From Sediminibacterium ginsengisoli (lineage in GTDB: Bacteria > Bacteroidota > Bacteroidia > Chitinophagales > Chitinophagaceae): DNA of 7,075 bases. The position numbers were made by a program, and so were the translations under genes. Below are positions 1 through 6,931 of this stretch, piece by piece (the first letter of the stretch is position 1; each line of letters begins with the position of its first letter). The stretch is from positions 1-7,075 of the forward strand of contig CAMAQW010000083.1 of assembly GCA_945860335.1 (NCBI GenBank), given 5' to 3'. The notes under the pieces are model-generated. The model ran no database searches and was not told the DNA's origin. It saw only the letters and a program-made list of their open reading frames with translations.

Positions 1-83
1 ATTTCTGATAACCAATCATTTTTAATTTCTTGGCTAAATGGTTTGAACTCAAAATTTCCAATAGGATAACGAGGGTCTTTCAT
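1..83 (-). CDS. YfiT/DinB-like putative metal-dependent hydrolase or thiol transferase (N-terminal fragment)
   Basis: This is the 5' end of a leftward gene that runs off the window; 27 complete codons are visible. The ATG is at 83-81 and the protein begins MKDPRYPIGNFEFKPF, then continues with SQEIKNDWLSE. The opening 'RYPIG.F.' followed by a short acidic helix with a Trp resembles the N-terminus of the YfiT branch of the DinB/YfiT four-helix-bundle superfamily, typified by Bacillus subtilis YfiT/BstA. Members bind a divalent metal through three His residues, but those lie further on and cannot be checked here. An in-frame TAA at 122-120 and the absence of another ATG between it and 83 fix the start. 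The gene follows the SOUL gene in the same direction after 48 bases, so the two may be co-transcribed. The family assignment rests on a short stretch from memory and is moderately sure; that a coding start lies here is more certain. Confidence 0.6.
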   Translation of the reverse strand, partial: MKDPRYPIGNFEFKPFSQEIKNDWLSE

Positions 84-131
84 ATTATAGTTTTTCCAAT
101 TGCTATAAATGTAAGAAAATTATATTAAAAT

Positions 132-725
132 TTATTCTTTCCATTCTATGGGAATGGCAATTTCATTGGTTCTTGCAATCATTTGGTAGGGGGCGTTGTA
201 TCCCAAAAATGTATAATCACCCGTAACTTTTATTTTACGTTCTGAAAGTATTTGTAATAGCTTTTCTTTATACGTCTTTATTTTTTCGTCGTTTGCATAG
301 CCACCAAACGAAACCACAGCAACATATTGTGGAGCTGATTGATGTATGTGAATGCTCTCGTCATTGGGTTTAGGTAAGTTACTTTCATTGTATTTTGTTG
401 GCATTACAAAACTCATTTCAGCACCCTTTTCCGACATGTTCATTCTTACTGGAGCCGTCATAGCAATGCTCTCGTTTTCGTTGTTGCCGCCAAATATAAA
501 ACGGGCTAGTTTTCCAAATCCACTGCTTGACACTGATTTGTAATTTGTGGCACTTGAATATACCGTTGCCATGGTTGCTGAAGGATAGTATCTTATTTCA
601 AGCACATCATCTTTTAATACGGTCCTATATTTTTGTTTTTCAGTTTTAAAGGAGTTGCCAGCAATAAATGACTGAAAAATAAAATATATGGCACCAAGAC
701 TTAGTGCAATGTATAAAGCTTTCAT
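132..725 (-). CDS. SOUL-family heme-binding protein, membrane-anchored or exported
   Basis: The gene encodes 197 residues from the ATG at 725-723. Residues 3-22 are a hydrophobic segment (ALYIALSLGAIYFIFQSFIA) that is either an uncleaved membrane anchor or a signal peptide with a possible cut after IAG (23). The rest is a full SOUL domain at about 32-195. It contains the family hallmarks 'LEIRYYP' (42-48), 'IAMTAPV' (87-93), 'SFVMPTKY' (105-112), 'LPKPND' (117-122), 'LGYNAPY' (174-180) and 'NEIAI' (187-191). SOUL proteins (p22HBP/HEBP relatives) bind heme or other tetrapyrroles; the role of bacterial members is poorly defined, so buffering or handling of heme at the inner-membrane face is inference. 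The reading frame extends upstream to a TTG at 779-777, but that would put 18 extra residues before a good membrane segment, so the ATG is preferred. The length is normal for the family and the gene looks intact. It is divergent from the M20 peptidase gene. Confidence 0.88.
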   Translation of the reverse strand: MKALYIALSLGAIYFIFQSFIAGNSFKTEKQKYRTVLKDDVLEIRYYPSATMATVYSSATNYKSVSSSGFGKLARFIFGGNNENESIAMTAPVRMNMSEKGAEMSFVMPTKYNESNLPKPNDESIHIHQSAPQYVAVVSFGGYANDEKIKTYKEKLLQILSERKIKVTGDYTFLGYNAPYQMIARTNEIAIPIEWKE

Positions 726-795
726 GTTCTTGTTTAATGTTATAACAATTAATAGTTGAATAAGTTCAAAATAGGGCAAGTTACAGGTGCCAATA

Positions 796-806
796 GGTTA
801 TTAACC
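796..806. promoter_or_regulatory. Palindrome in the divergent spacer; possible operator
   Basis: GGTTA-T-TAACC is a perfect inverted repeat with a single central base. It sits near the middle of the 126-base spacer between the leftward SOUL gene and the rightward M20 peptidase gene, the position expected of an operator serving two divergent promoters. It lies next to a weak leftward promoter candidate (CAA, the reverse complement of a -33 TTG, at 791-793; CTATTTTG on the minus strand at 774-767). It also overlaps where the -33 region of the rightward candidate would fall. The same spacer carries an 8-base direct repeat, CCATTTAA, at 806-813 and 834-841. A regulatory role is inference: short palindromes arise by chance in AT-rich spacers. 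Confidence 0.25.
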
Positions 807-821
807 CATTTAATTTAATCC

Positions 822-829
822 TATATTTA
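822..829 (+). promoter_or_regulatory. Weak candidate -7 element for the M20 peptidase gene
   Basis: TATATTTA matches the Bacteroidota -7 consensus TAnnTTTG at five of six fixed positions, missing only the final G. Transcription from it would begin near 835 and give a leader of under 20 bases before the ATG at 852. No TTTG or TTG is seen at the expected -33 position, so support is weak. Confidence 0.22.
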
Positions 830-851
830 TGATCCATTTAAATTACAATTG

Positions 852-2171
852 ATGAAAAGGCAATTCTTTATTGTTGGTTTACTATTCAATTTGCAAGTTT
901 TTGCGCAACAGTCCACTCCAAAAGGGCTCAATGCAGAGGAAAAAGCGGTTTTAACTTACATAGATCAAAACATGCCTAGGGCCATTGCGCTTTTAAAAGA
1001 AACAGTAGACATCAATAGTGGCACATTAAATATTGAAGGTGTAAAAAAAGTGGGCGCCATTTTTACAAGAGAATTTGAGAAAGCAAAATTTAAAACCGAA
1101 TGGATTACAATGCCTGATTCTTTAAATAGAGCCGGACATTTAGTAGCTACTATTGGATTTGATAAAAAACAAAAGTCGCCTACTGCAAAAAAGCTTTTTT
1201 TAATTGGTCATTTGGATACTGTTTTTGAACCCGATATGCCAGCAAATCCCTTTTCAATGCTCAATGATTCGGTGGCAACCGGTCAGGGCGTATACGATAT
1301 GAAGGGGGGTGATGTAATTATGGTTATTGCATTACAAGCCTTGCAGCAACAGGGTTTGTTAAACAATGCAGATATCATTGCTTATTTAACAGGTGATGAA
1401 GAGTCTTCAGGAAAGCCCCGACAAGTTAGTAGAGGACATTTTATGGAGGCAGCAAAAAAAACAGATGTTGCGCTTGGTTTTGAAAGTGCACACGGATTAA
1501 ATACAATCGCAACAGCAAGAAGAGGGTCTAGTTCCTGGTCTTTAAAAGTTTCTGGAAAAACAGGTCATAGTGCTAGTGTATTTACAGCGAGCGGAGGCTA
1601 TGGCGCTATTTATGAAGCAGCCCGCATTGTGAATGCGTTTAGAGAAACACTCAGTTCAGAAAAATATTTAACCTTCAATCCCGGTATGTTTGTTGGTGGT
1701 TCTGAAATCGAATATCAAAAGTCTGCAGCAACAGCTTCTGCGCTAGGAAAAACAAATATCATTGCACCAGACGCAATTGTTACCGGCGACTTACGTTTTT
1801 TAACAGAAGCTCAAAAAATAGAAGCACGTAAAACCATGAACGCTATTGTTCAAAAAAGTTTGACCGGAACAAAAGCCACTATCACATTTAGTGATGGTAT
1901 TCCAAGTATGGAGCCAACTCAAGGCAATAGAAAATTATTAGAAGTTATTAGTGGTGTTACAACGGATTTAGGATTAGGTCCTGCTATTGAGGGAGATCCA
2001 GGATCTCGAGGTGCTGGAGACGTTTCTTATATTGCACAGTTTGTTGATGCAGTGGATGGTATGGGTGCTTCTGGAAAAGGTGCGCATGCGCCTGGCGAAA
2101 CCATTAACCTGAAAGAGTTTCCACACTTAATCAAAAGAGCGGCGCTTACTATTTACAGGTTAACTAGATAA
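852..2171 (+). CDS. Secreted M20-family metallopeptidase (glutamate carboxypeptidase-like)
   Basis: This is an exported di-zinc hydrolase of 439 residues. The signal peptide is residues 1-18, with a likely cut at VFA|QQ, so it acts in the periplasm or outside. All M20 active-site elements are present in order: 'GHLDTVF' with metal ligand His120 and Asp122; 'GVYDMKGG' with bridging Asp149; 'TGDEESSG' with general base Glu183 and metal ligand Glu184; 'GFES' with Glu211; and 'GKGAHAPGE' with His412. 'GKTGHSA' (His239) opens the inserted dimerisation domain (about 225-335), and 'GAGD' (to Asp390) fits the conserved Gly/Asp motif before the last ligand. The arrangement is closest to the M20A/CPG2-like group, which removes C-terminal amino acids, often glutamate, from peptides or N-acyl amino acids; the actual substrate is not readable. 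The frame opens with TTG at 849, directly followed by ATG at 852; the ATG is chosen. The gene lies 82 bases upstream of susC in the same direction, and its product may trim imported peptides or conjugates. Confidence 0.9.
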   Translation: MKRQFFIVGLLFNLQVFAQQSTPKGLNAEEKAVLTYIDQNMPRAIALLKETVDINSGTLNIEGVKKVGAIFTREFEKAKFKTEWITMPDSLNRAGHLVATIGFDKKQKSPTAKKLFLIGHLDTVFEPDMPANPFSMLNDSVATGQGVYDMKGGDVIMVIALQALQQQGLLNNADIIAYLTGDEESSGKPRQVSRGHFMEAAKKTDVALGFESAHGLNTIATARRGSSSWSLKVSGKTGHSASVFTASGGYGAIYEAARIVNAFRETLSSEKYLTFNPGMFVGGSEIEYQKSAATASALGKTNIIAPDAIVTGDLRFLTEAQKIEARKTMNAIVQKSLTGTKATITFSDGIPSMEPTQGNRKLLEVISGVTTDLGLGPAIEGDPGSRGAGDVSYIAQFVDAVDGMGASGKGAHAPGETINLKEFPHLIKRAALTIYRLTR

Positions 2172-2195
2172 ACATGTCAAATTGCAATTATTTAA

Positions 2196-2203
2196 TACAT
2201 TTG
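2196..2203 (+). promoter_or_regulatory. Candidate -7 promoter element for the susC/susD operon
   Basis: TACATTTG matches the Bacteroidota -7 consensus TAnnTTTG at all six fixed positions and lies in the only sizeable gap before susC. Initiation about 7 bases downstream (near 2210) would give a leader of roughly 44 bases, beginning almost exactly at the hairpin at 2212-2232. No convincing -33 TTG is seen at the usual spacing; the nearest TTG (2182-2184) is too close. The match is direct, but its use as a promoter is inference. Confidence 0.45.
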
Positions 2204-2211
2204 TTACCAAT

Positions 2212-2232
2212 AAATAACCCAAAGGGTTATTT
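2212..2232. terminator. 9-bp hairpin between the M20 gene and susC; terminator or leader stem-loop
   Basis: AAATAACCC (2212-2220) pairs perfectly with GGGTTATTT (2224-2232) across an AAA loop, and a T-run (2230-2233) then AAA follow. It begins 40 bases after the M20 stop codon and ends 21 bases before the susC ATG. As an intrinsic terminator it is modest, with only three G-C pairs and four Ts. If transcription starts at the -7 box just upstream, the same hairpin would instead form the extreme 5' end of the susC mRNA, where it could stabilise the message or affect translation. The pairing is seen directly; which role it plays is not decided by the sequence. Confidence 0.5.
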
Positions 2233-2253
2233 TAAACGATTTAACTACGCTAT

Positions 2254-5200
2254 ATGAAAAAAAACATCCATGTAATTGTGGCAATTATTGGAATGACACT
2301 TCAATTGCTGTCTAATCAAGTCATTGCACAAAATGCCAGCACTACTGCTGGAAATGATTTGGTGACTGTAACAGGTAAGGTCATTTCAATCAAAGACAAC
2401 CAGCCACTAGCCAATGTAACCGTGAAAGTTTTAAAATCTAAAACTGGAACCATTTCGGCAGAAGACGGTTCTTTCACTATTAAAGTAAGTAAAGGAACTA
2501 CCCTTCAGTTTTCGAGAGTAGACCTGATTGCTCAAAACGTATCGGTTTTTGATCCTAAAATGACTGTTGTAAAAATGCAGGATGCCGAAAACAATCTTTC
2601 AGATGTTTTGGTACTAGCCTACACCAATCAAAAACGTAGTTCATTTACAGGTGCTGCTACAACCGTAAAAAATGCGGTTATTGAAAGTGCGCCAAATGCA
2701 TCTGTTCAAGAAAGTATTCAAGGTAATGTTGCAGGGGTTCAATCTACCAATGCAAGTGGTCAGCCTGGAGGCGTTCCAAATATTAGAGTACGTGGAATTG
2801 GATCCATTAATGCTGGCTCTGCTCCACTTTATGTAATTGACGGTATCCCGGTTGTGAGTGGCGATATTTCTGGAATGAATAGTAATACCATTGCTGGATT
2901 AAATCCAAATGATGTTGAAACAATGTCTATTTTAAAAGATGCTGCGGCTACTTCATTATACGGCTCTAGAGCTGCTAATGGTGTGGTATTAATTACGACA
3001 AAAAAGGGTAAGTCTGGTAAAGCAAAATTTCATTTCACGTACCAAAATGGTATGAACAATAATACCATTCGTGACGAGCAAAAAACCTTGAACACAGATC
3101 AGTACCTACAATATTATAGAGAAGGCTGGGTGAATGCAGGCAATAGAGCTGGCTCTTATGATTCTTTATTAACTGCAAATGGCATCAGCAAAACAACAAA
3201 TACGGATTGGTTTGATGCCGTGTTAAGACAGGGTCAATATTCTCAATACAATTTGAATGCAAGTGGTGGAAATGATAAGTCTACCTATTTTGTATCTGGT
3301 AGTTATTATAATTCAGACGCCCCAACAAAAGGTCTTAATTATGATAAAGCAACCTATCGTATTAATATTTCTTCGGAGCTAACCAAAAAACTTTCTTTTA
3401 AGGGTGGCTTTAGTGGAAGCTTTCAACAAACAAGTAATTTTTTAGGCGGATCATTTTTTGCTAACCCTGTTAGAGCGATGTATCGTTTGGCACCATGGTT
3501 ACCTATTTATAAAAGTGATGGTAAAACCTATGAGCTAGGATATAATAACGGTTACAATCCAGTAGCTGTTATTGAAACAACTAAAAGGAAAGCTAAAACG
3601 TATAATATTTCTGCAAACGCATCAGCGAATTACAAAATTGCAAAGGGATTAACTTTTGAAGGCTCTTATGCGATGGATTTTAACCACGCATTTAGCAGCA
3701 CACAATACGATCCAAGAGTGGGTAATGCCATTGTGGCTGTAGGTGGTACCATCCAAAATTATACGCAAGATATTACCAACTGGGTAGCAACAAATATCTT
3801 ACGCTATAAAGTAGATCTTGCAGACAATCATAAATTAGAGGCTTTTGCAGGATATGAAGCCCAAAGCAGATCAGATGTTGACATTGAAATTGCTGTTAAT
3901 GGAATTGCACCTGGAACCGTTACCGCAGCAGGAGGTTCTAGCCCAACATTAACTACTGGTAGTGGAACTGCTAACAGATTAGTAAGTAAGTTTCTTAACA
4001 CCAATTATTCTTTCAAAGACTTGTACTTTATATCTGGATCACTTAGAGAAGACGCTTCTTCAAGATTTGCCAAAAATTTTAGAAAAGCAACTTTTTGGTC
4101 CGTGGGTGCAGGTTGGAATATTTCTAACGAAAAGTTTTACAATGTTAGTTGGTTGAGTGAATTAAAATTAAGAGGAAGCTATGGTTACACCGGTAACCAG
4201 GGTATTGATAATTTTGAATCTTTTGGTTTGTATGGTGCAGGAAGCGATTACAATTTGCAATCTGGTCTTGCTCAAAATCAATTAGCCAACGACAACTTAA
4301 CTTGGGAAAAAAATATTCCATTAAATATTGGTCTTGATTTTTCGATGTTAAAAGGTAGATTATCTGGATCTTTAGAATGGTACACAAGAACAACAAGTGA
4401 TTTATTAATTAGTCAGTCCATCCCAAGTGTTAATGGCGTAACAAGTATTACGGTAAACAGTGGTGCCATGAAAAATACAGGTATTGAGCTAAGCCTTTCA
4501 TCTGTTAACATTGCACCAAAATCTAAGGGTGGTTTCAAGTGGGTTACAGACTTTAACATCACTACCAATCAAAATACAATCACAGAAATTGATCCAGCAT
4601 ATGCCGGAAACGCAAACTATTTAAGAAATGTTGGTAATGATTTTTATACCCATTATCAAAGAGGTTATGCTGGCGTGAATCCTGCTAACGGAGAGGCTTT
4701 ATGGTATAGAAGTGGCGCAAAGGATTCTACTACCAATGCATTTACAACGGCACTTCCGCGTTTACAATATGGAAGCGCATTACCTAAGTTTTATGGTGGT
4801 TTAACCAATACGTTTTCTTACAAAAATTTCAGGTTTAGTTTCCAATTATATACTTTTTGGGGTAATACCATTTATGATGATTATGGTTATTTACAAAAAA
4901 CAGATGCCAACCTTGGATTTTCTGATCAAAGTAATGGCTTGAGCAGATATGAGTATGAAAGACGCTGGACAACACCAGGTCAAATAACAGATGTACCAAA
5001 GCCTGTATTTTTGGGAACACAATCTTCATCAGGTAGTTTTGAAAGTAGCAGGTTTTTATACGACGGAAGTTATATTAGACTTAGAGATGTAACACTCTCT
5101 TATAACCTACCAACCGAAGTACTAAATAAATTTAAGTTTAGTAATGTAAGGGTATACCTGCGCGGTCAAAACCTATTTACCTATGTAAAGGACAAGAGGT

Positions 5201-5295
5201 TTAATACAGATCCAGAAGTTAGTATTGATGGAACCATGGCGCAACGTCCACCGGTTTTCAATACATTTTTATTTGGCCTAGACATCAATTTTTAA
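2254..5295 (+). CDS. SusC/RagA-family TonB-dependent outer-membrane transporter
   Basis: The protein has 1013 residues, typical of SusC homologues without an extra STN domain. In order: a signal peptide (1-25, likely cut VIA|QN); a carboxypeptidase-regulatory-like beta-sandwich at about 38-117 ('VTGKVIS..DNQPLANVTV', 'G.ISAEDGSFTI'); the plug domain at about 125-250 with 'IRVRGIGSINAGSAPLYVIDG' elements (177-197) and the SusC signature 'ILKDAAATSLYGSRAANGVV' (226-245); then a 22-strand-type barrel to the end. C-terminal SusC hallmarks are 'LYDGSYIRLRDVTLSYNLP' (935-953), 'VYLRGQNLFTY' (968-977) and a terminal Phe (1013), the usual outer-membrane assembly signal. SusC imports oligomers bound by SusD, powered by TonB-ExbBD. 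Susceptible ligands include glycans, peptides and others, and none can be named here. The stretch before the plug reads 'DVLVLAYTNQKRSS' rather than the common 'VVVxGYGTQKK'. The ATG at 2254 is the natural start. It is directly followed by the SusD gene. Confidence 0.96.
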   Translation: MKKNIHVIVAIIGMTLQLLSNQVIAQNASTTAGNDLVTVTGKVISIKDNQPLANVTVKVLKSKTGTISAEDGSFTIKVSKGTTLQFSRVDLIAQNVSVFDPKMTVVKMQDAENNLSDVLVLAYTNQKRSSFTGAATTVKNAVIESAPNASVQESIQGNVAGVQSTNASGQPGGVPNIRVRGIGSINAGSAPLYVIDGIPVVSGDISGMNSNTIAGLNPNDVETMSILKDAAATSLYGSRAANGVVLITTKKGKSGKAKFHFTYQNGMNNNTIRDEQKTLNTDQYLQYYREGWVNAGNRAGSYDSLLTANGISKTTNTDWFDAVLRQGQYSQYNLNASGGNDKSTYFVSGSYYNSDAPTKGLNYDKATYRINISSELTKKLSFKGGFSGSFQQTSNFLGGSFFANPVRAMYRLAPWLPIYKSDGKTYELGYNNGYNPVAVIETTKRKAKTYNISANASANYKIAKGLTFEGSYAMDFNHAFSSTQYDPRVGNAIVAVGGTIQNYTQDITNWVATNILRYKVDLADNHKLEAFAGYEAQSRSDVDIEIAVNGIAPGTVTAAGGSSPTLTTGSGTANRLVSKFLNTNYSFKDLYFISGSLREDASSRFAKNFRKATFWSVGAGWNISNEKFYNVSWLSELKLRGSYGYTGNQGIDNFESFGLYGAGSDYNLQSGLAQNQLANDNLTWEKNIPLNIGLDFSMLKGRLSGSLEWYTRTTSDLLISQSIPSVNGVTSITVNSGAMKNTGIELSLSSVNIAPKSKGGFKWVTDFNITTNQNTITEIDPAYAGNANYLRNVGNDFYTHYQRGYAGVNPANGEALWYRSGAKDSTTNAFTTALPRLQYGSALPKFYGGLTNTFSYKNFRFSFQLYTFWGNTIYDDYGYLQKTDANLGFSDQSNGLSRYEYERRWTTPGQITDVPKPVFLGTQSSSGSFESSRFLYDGSYIRLRDVTLSYNLPTEVLNKFKFSNVRVYLRGQNLFTYVKDKRFNTDPEVSIDGTMAQRPPVFNTFLFGLDINF

Positions 5296-5313
5296 TTGCA
5301 TAAAGTTTCTTTT

Positions 5314-6909
5314 ATGAAAAAAATATATTCAATAACAGTGATTACCAGTTTGCTACTAATTGTTTCTTGTAGCAAAGATTTTTTAGATGTAAAACCACAA
5401 CAAAGTGTACTTACAGAAGACGTGTTTAATAGTATGGCAACTTCTAGAGCCGCTGTTAACGGTCTTTACTCTCTGATGCAATCCTACAGTTATTATGGTA
5501 GAGATGCCATGGTAATTCCGGAAGTGCTATCTGATAACGCAACTCGAAGTGTAAGAACAGGTAACAGGTATACCGGTATGAATACGGTAACACATACTGC
5601 AACTGATGCTAACGTAAGTAGAATGTGGAGTCAGATGTATCAAATAATTACAAACACCAACGCCATCATTGCAAATGAAGCAACTATTAAAAAAATTGCT
5701 ACATCATTAGAGCAAGAAGAAGCTGCGCAACTAGTGGGTGAAGCCTATGCTGTTAGAGCGCTCGTTTATTTTGATTTAATGAAGTTTTTTGCAAGGCCAT
5801 TAAATTTTACTGCAGATGGATCACACTTAGGTGTACCGCTTGTAATTAAGCCAATTGTAAACATTACAGAAGTTGTATATCCTGCAAGAAACACTGCTGC
5901 CGAAGTGTATGCTCAAATTGATAAAGACATAACAGCTGCTATTACACGTTTACCTCAAACAGGAAATGTAATTAGCAACGGTGTTGTAAATAATACCTTG
6001 TTTAAAATTCGTATGAACCGTTTTTCTACTTTAGCATTAAAAGCTAGGGTGTCTATATATAAGTCCGATTGGGCAAGTGCTGCAGATGCAGCCAATCAGG
6101 TAATTGCATCCGGACGTTATGCGCTTTATACATTTGGAAATATGCTTCAAGATTTTAGAACGCAAAATAGCGCAGAGTCTATATTTGAAATAGCCAATAA
6201 TACCAACGATAATCCAGGAACAGATTCATATGCCTATTTATGTAGTCAACAAGGTTATGGAGAAATGCTTGGCACTAGAAATTCTATGAATAGTAGAAGT
6301 ACGGGTACAACGCTAACTACTTTTAGAGGTTTGTATGAAGCTTATTCTGCTACCGATGTTAGAAGAGCATTTGTTGCACTTGGTGATAGAAACTCGTTGG
6401 GTGGTGAAACGAATGTGCCACTTCCTACTAAGTACATCAACATTTCTACCTATATGGAAAACATTAAGGTATTAAGATTTGCAGAAATGTATTTAATTAG
6501 AGGTGAGGCAAATGCTAGACTAGCTGTTGCAAATAGTACCCCTAGCTTACTTACAACTTCTTTGACTGACATTAACCTTATCAGAAAATCTAGAGATACC
6601 GCTTCTGCAACAAGACCATTTAATGCAGTGCTTACAGGCACACCTCCATCAGGAAGTATTTCTGCTAATGCATATTTAGACAGTATCATCGTAGAAAGAA
6701 GAAAAGAGTTTGCTTTTGAAGGTCAGCGTTTATTTGATTTAAATAGAACGCAAACGAATTTTGTAAAAATTAGTTCTGGTGGTAATGCAACTTCTAGATT
6801 AATTCAGTATTCTGTAACCACGTCAAATTTCTTTGTTAGAACCATATTACCAATTCCGGTAACACAGGTTCAAAATAATCCAAACATGGTTCAAAATCCA
6901 GGTTTCTAG
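5314..6909 (+). CDS. SusD/RagB-family surface nutrient-binding lipoprotein
   Basis: This is the partner of the upstream SusC: a surface lipoprotein that closes as a lid over the transporter and binds the ligand. From the ATG at 5314 it has 531 residues. The lipoprotein signal 'SLLLIVSC' puts the acylated Cys at residue 19, followed by SKDFLD, an early acidic/lysine tail of the sort seen on surface-exposed Bacteroidota lipoproteins. The N-terminal SusD-like helical (TPR-type) domain spans about 20-215 ('GEAYAVRALVYFDLMKFFA', 143-161). The C-terminal SusD domain spans about 270-531 with 'VLRFAEMYLIRGEANARL' (386-403), 'IIVERRKEFAFEGQRLFDLNR' (458-478) and the ending 'PIPVTQVQNNPNMVQNPGF'. The open frame reaches back to a TTG right after the susC stop, which would add six residues (LHKVSF) before a standard MKK signal start; the ATG is preferred, giving an 18-base gap to susC. 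Tight spacing implies one transcript and matched production. Confidence 0.96.
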   Translation: MKKIYSITVITSLLLIVSCSKDFLDVKPQQSVLTEDVFNSMATSRAAVNGLYSLMQSYSYYGRDAMVIPEVLSDNATRSVRTGNRYTGMNTVTHTATDANVSRMWSQMYQIITNTNAIIANEATIKKIATSLEQEEAAQLVGEAYAVRALVYFDLMKFFARPLNFTADGSHLGVPLVIKPIVNITEVVYPARNTAAEVYAQIDKDITAAITRLPQTGNVISNGVVNNTLFKIRMNRFSTLALKARVSIYKSDWASAADAANQVIASGRYALYTFGNMLQDFRTQNSAESIFEIANNTNDNPGTDSYAYLCSQQGYGEMLGTRNSMNSRSTGTTLTTFRGLYEAYSATDVRRAFVALGDRNSLGGETNVPLPTKYINISTYMENIKVLRFAEMYLIRGEANARLAVANSTPSLLTTSLTDINLIRKSRDTASATRPFNAVLTGTPPSGSISANAYLDSIIVERRKEFAFEGQRLFDLNRTQTNFVKISSGGNATSRLIQYSVTTSNFFVRTILPIPVTQVQNNPNMVQNPGF

Positions 6910-6931
6910 ATCTGTAAAATGTAAGTAAAGA

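Noticed and set aside
352..543. 63-codon rightward open frame inside the SOUL gene
   Set aside because: It lies wholly antisense to a well-supported SOUL domain and shows no recognisable motif; it is a shadow frame.
2257..2264. Run of eight A directly after the susC ATG, considered as a phase-variation slippage tract
   Set aside because: Runs of eight A recur in this AT-rich DNA (for example 7008-7015) and here simply encode Lys-Lys-Asn of the signal peptide; nothing else points to switching.
4145..5029. Two leftward open frames (4145-4396 and 4835-5029) antisense to susC
   Set aside because: They have low-complexity, His/Tyr/Ile-rich translations and no start context, and the opposite strand codes a clear SusC barrel.
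6450..6689. 79-codon leftward open frame within susD
   Set aside because: It is antisense to the conserved C-terminal SusD region; its hydrophobic look is a by-product of the codons on the other strand.
6910..6931. Gap between susD and the SGNH gene, searched for a terminator or promoter
   Set aside because: No inverted repeat, T-run or TAnnTTTG box is visible; the 22 bases look like an ordinary intra-operon gap.
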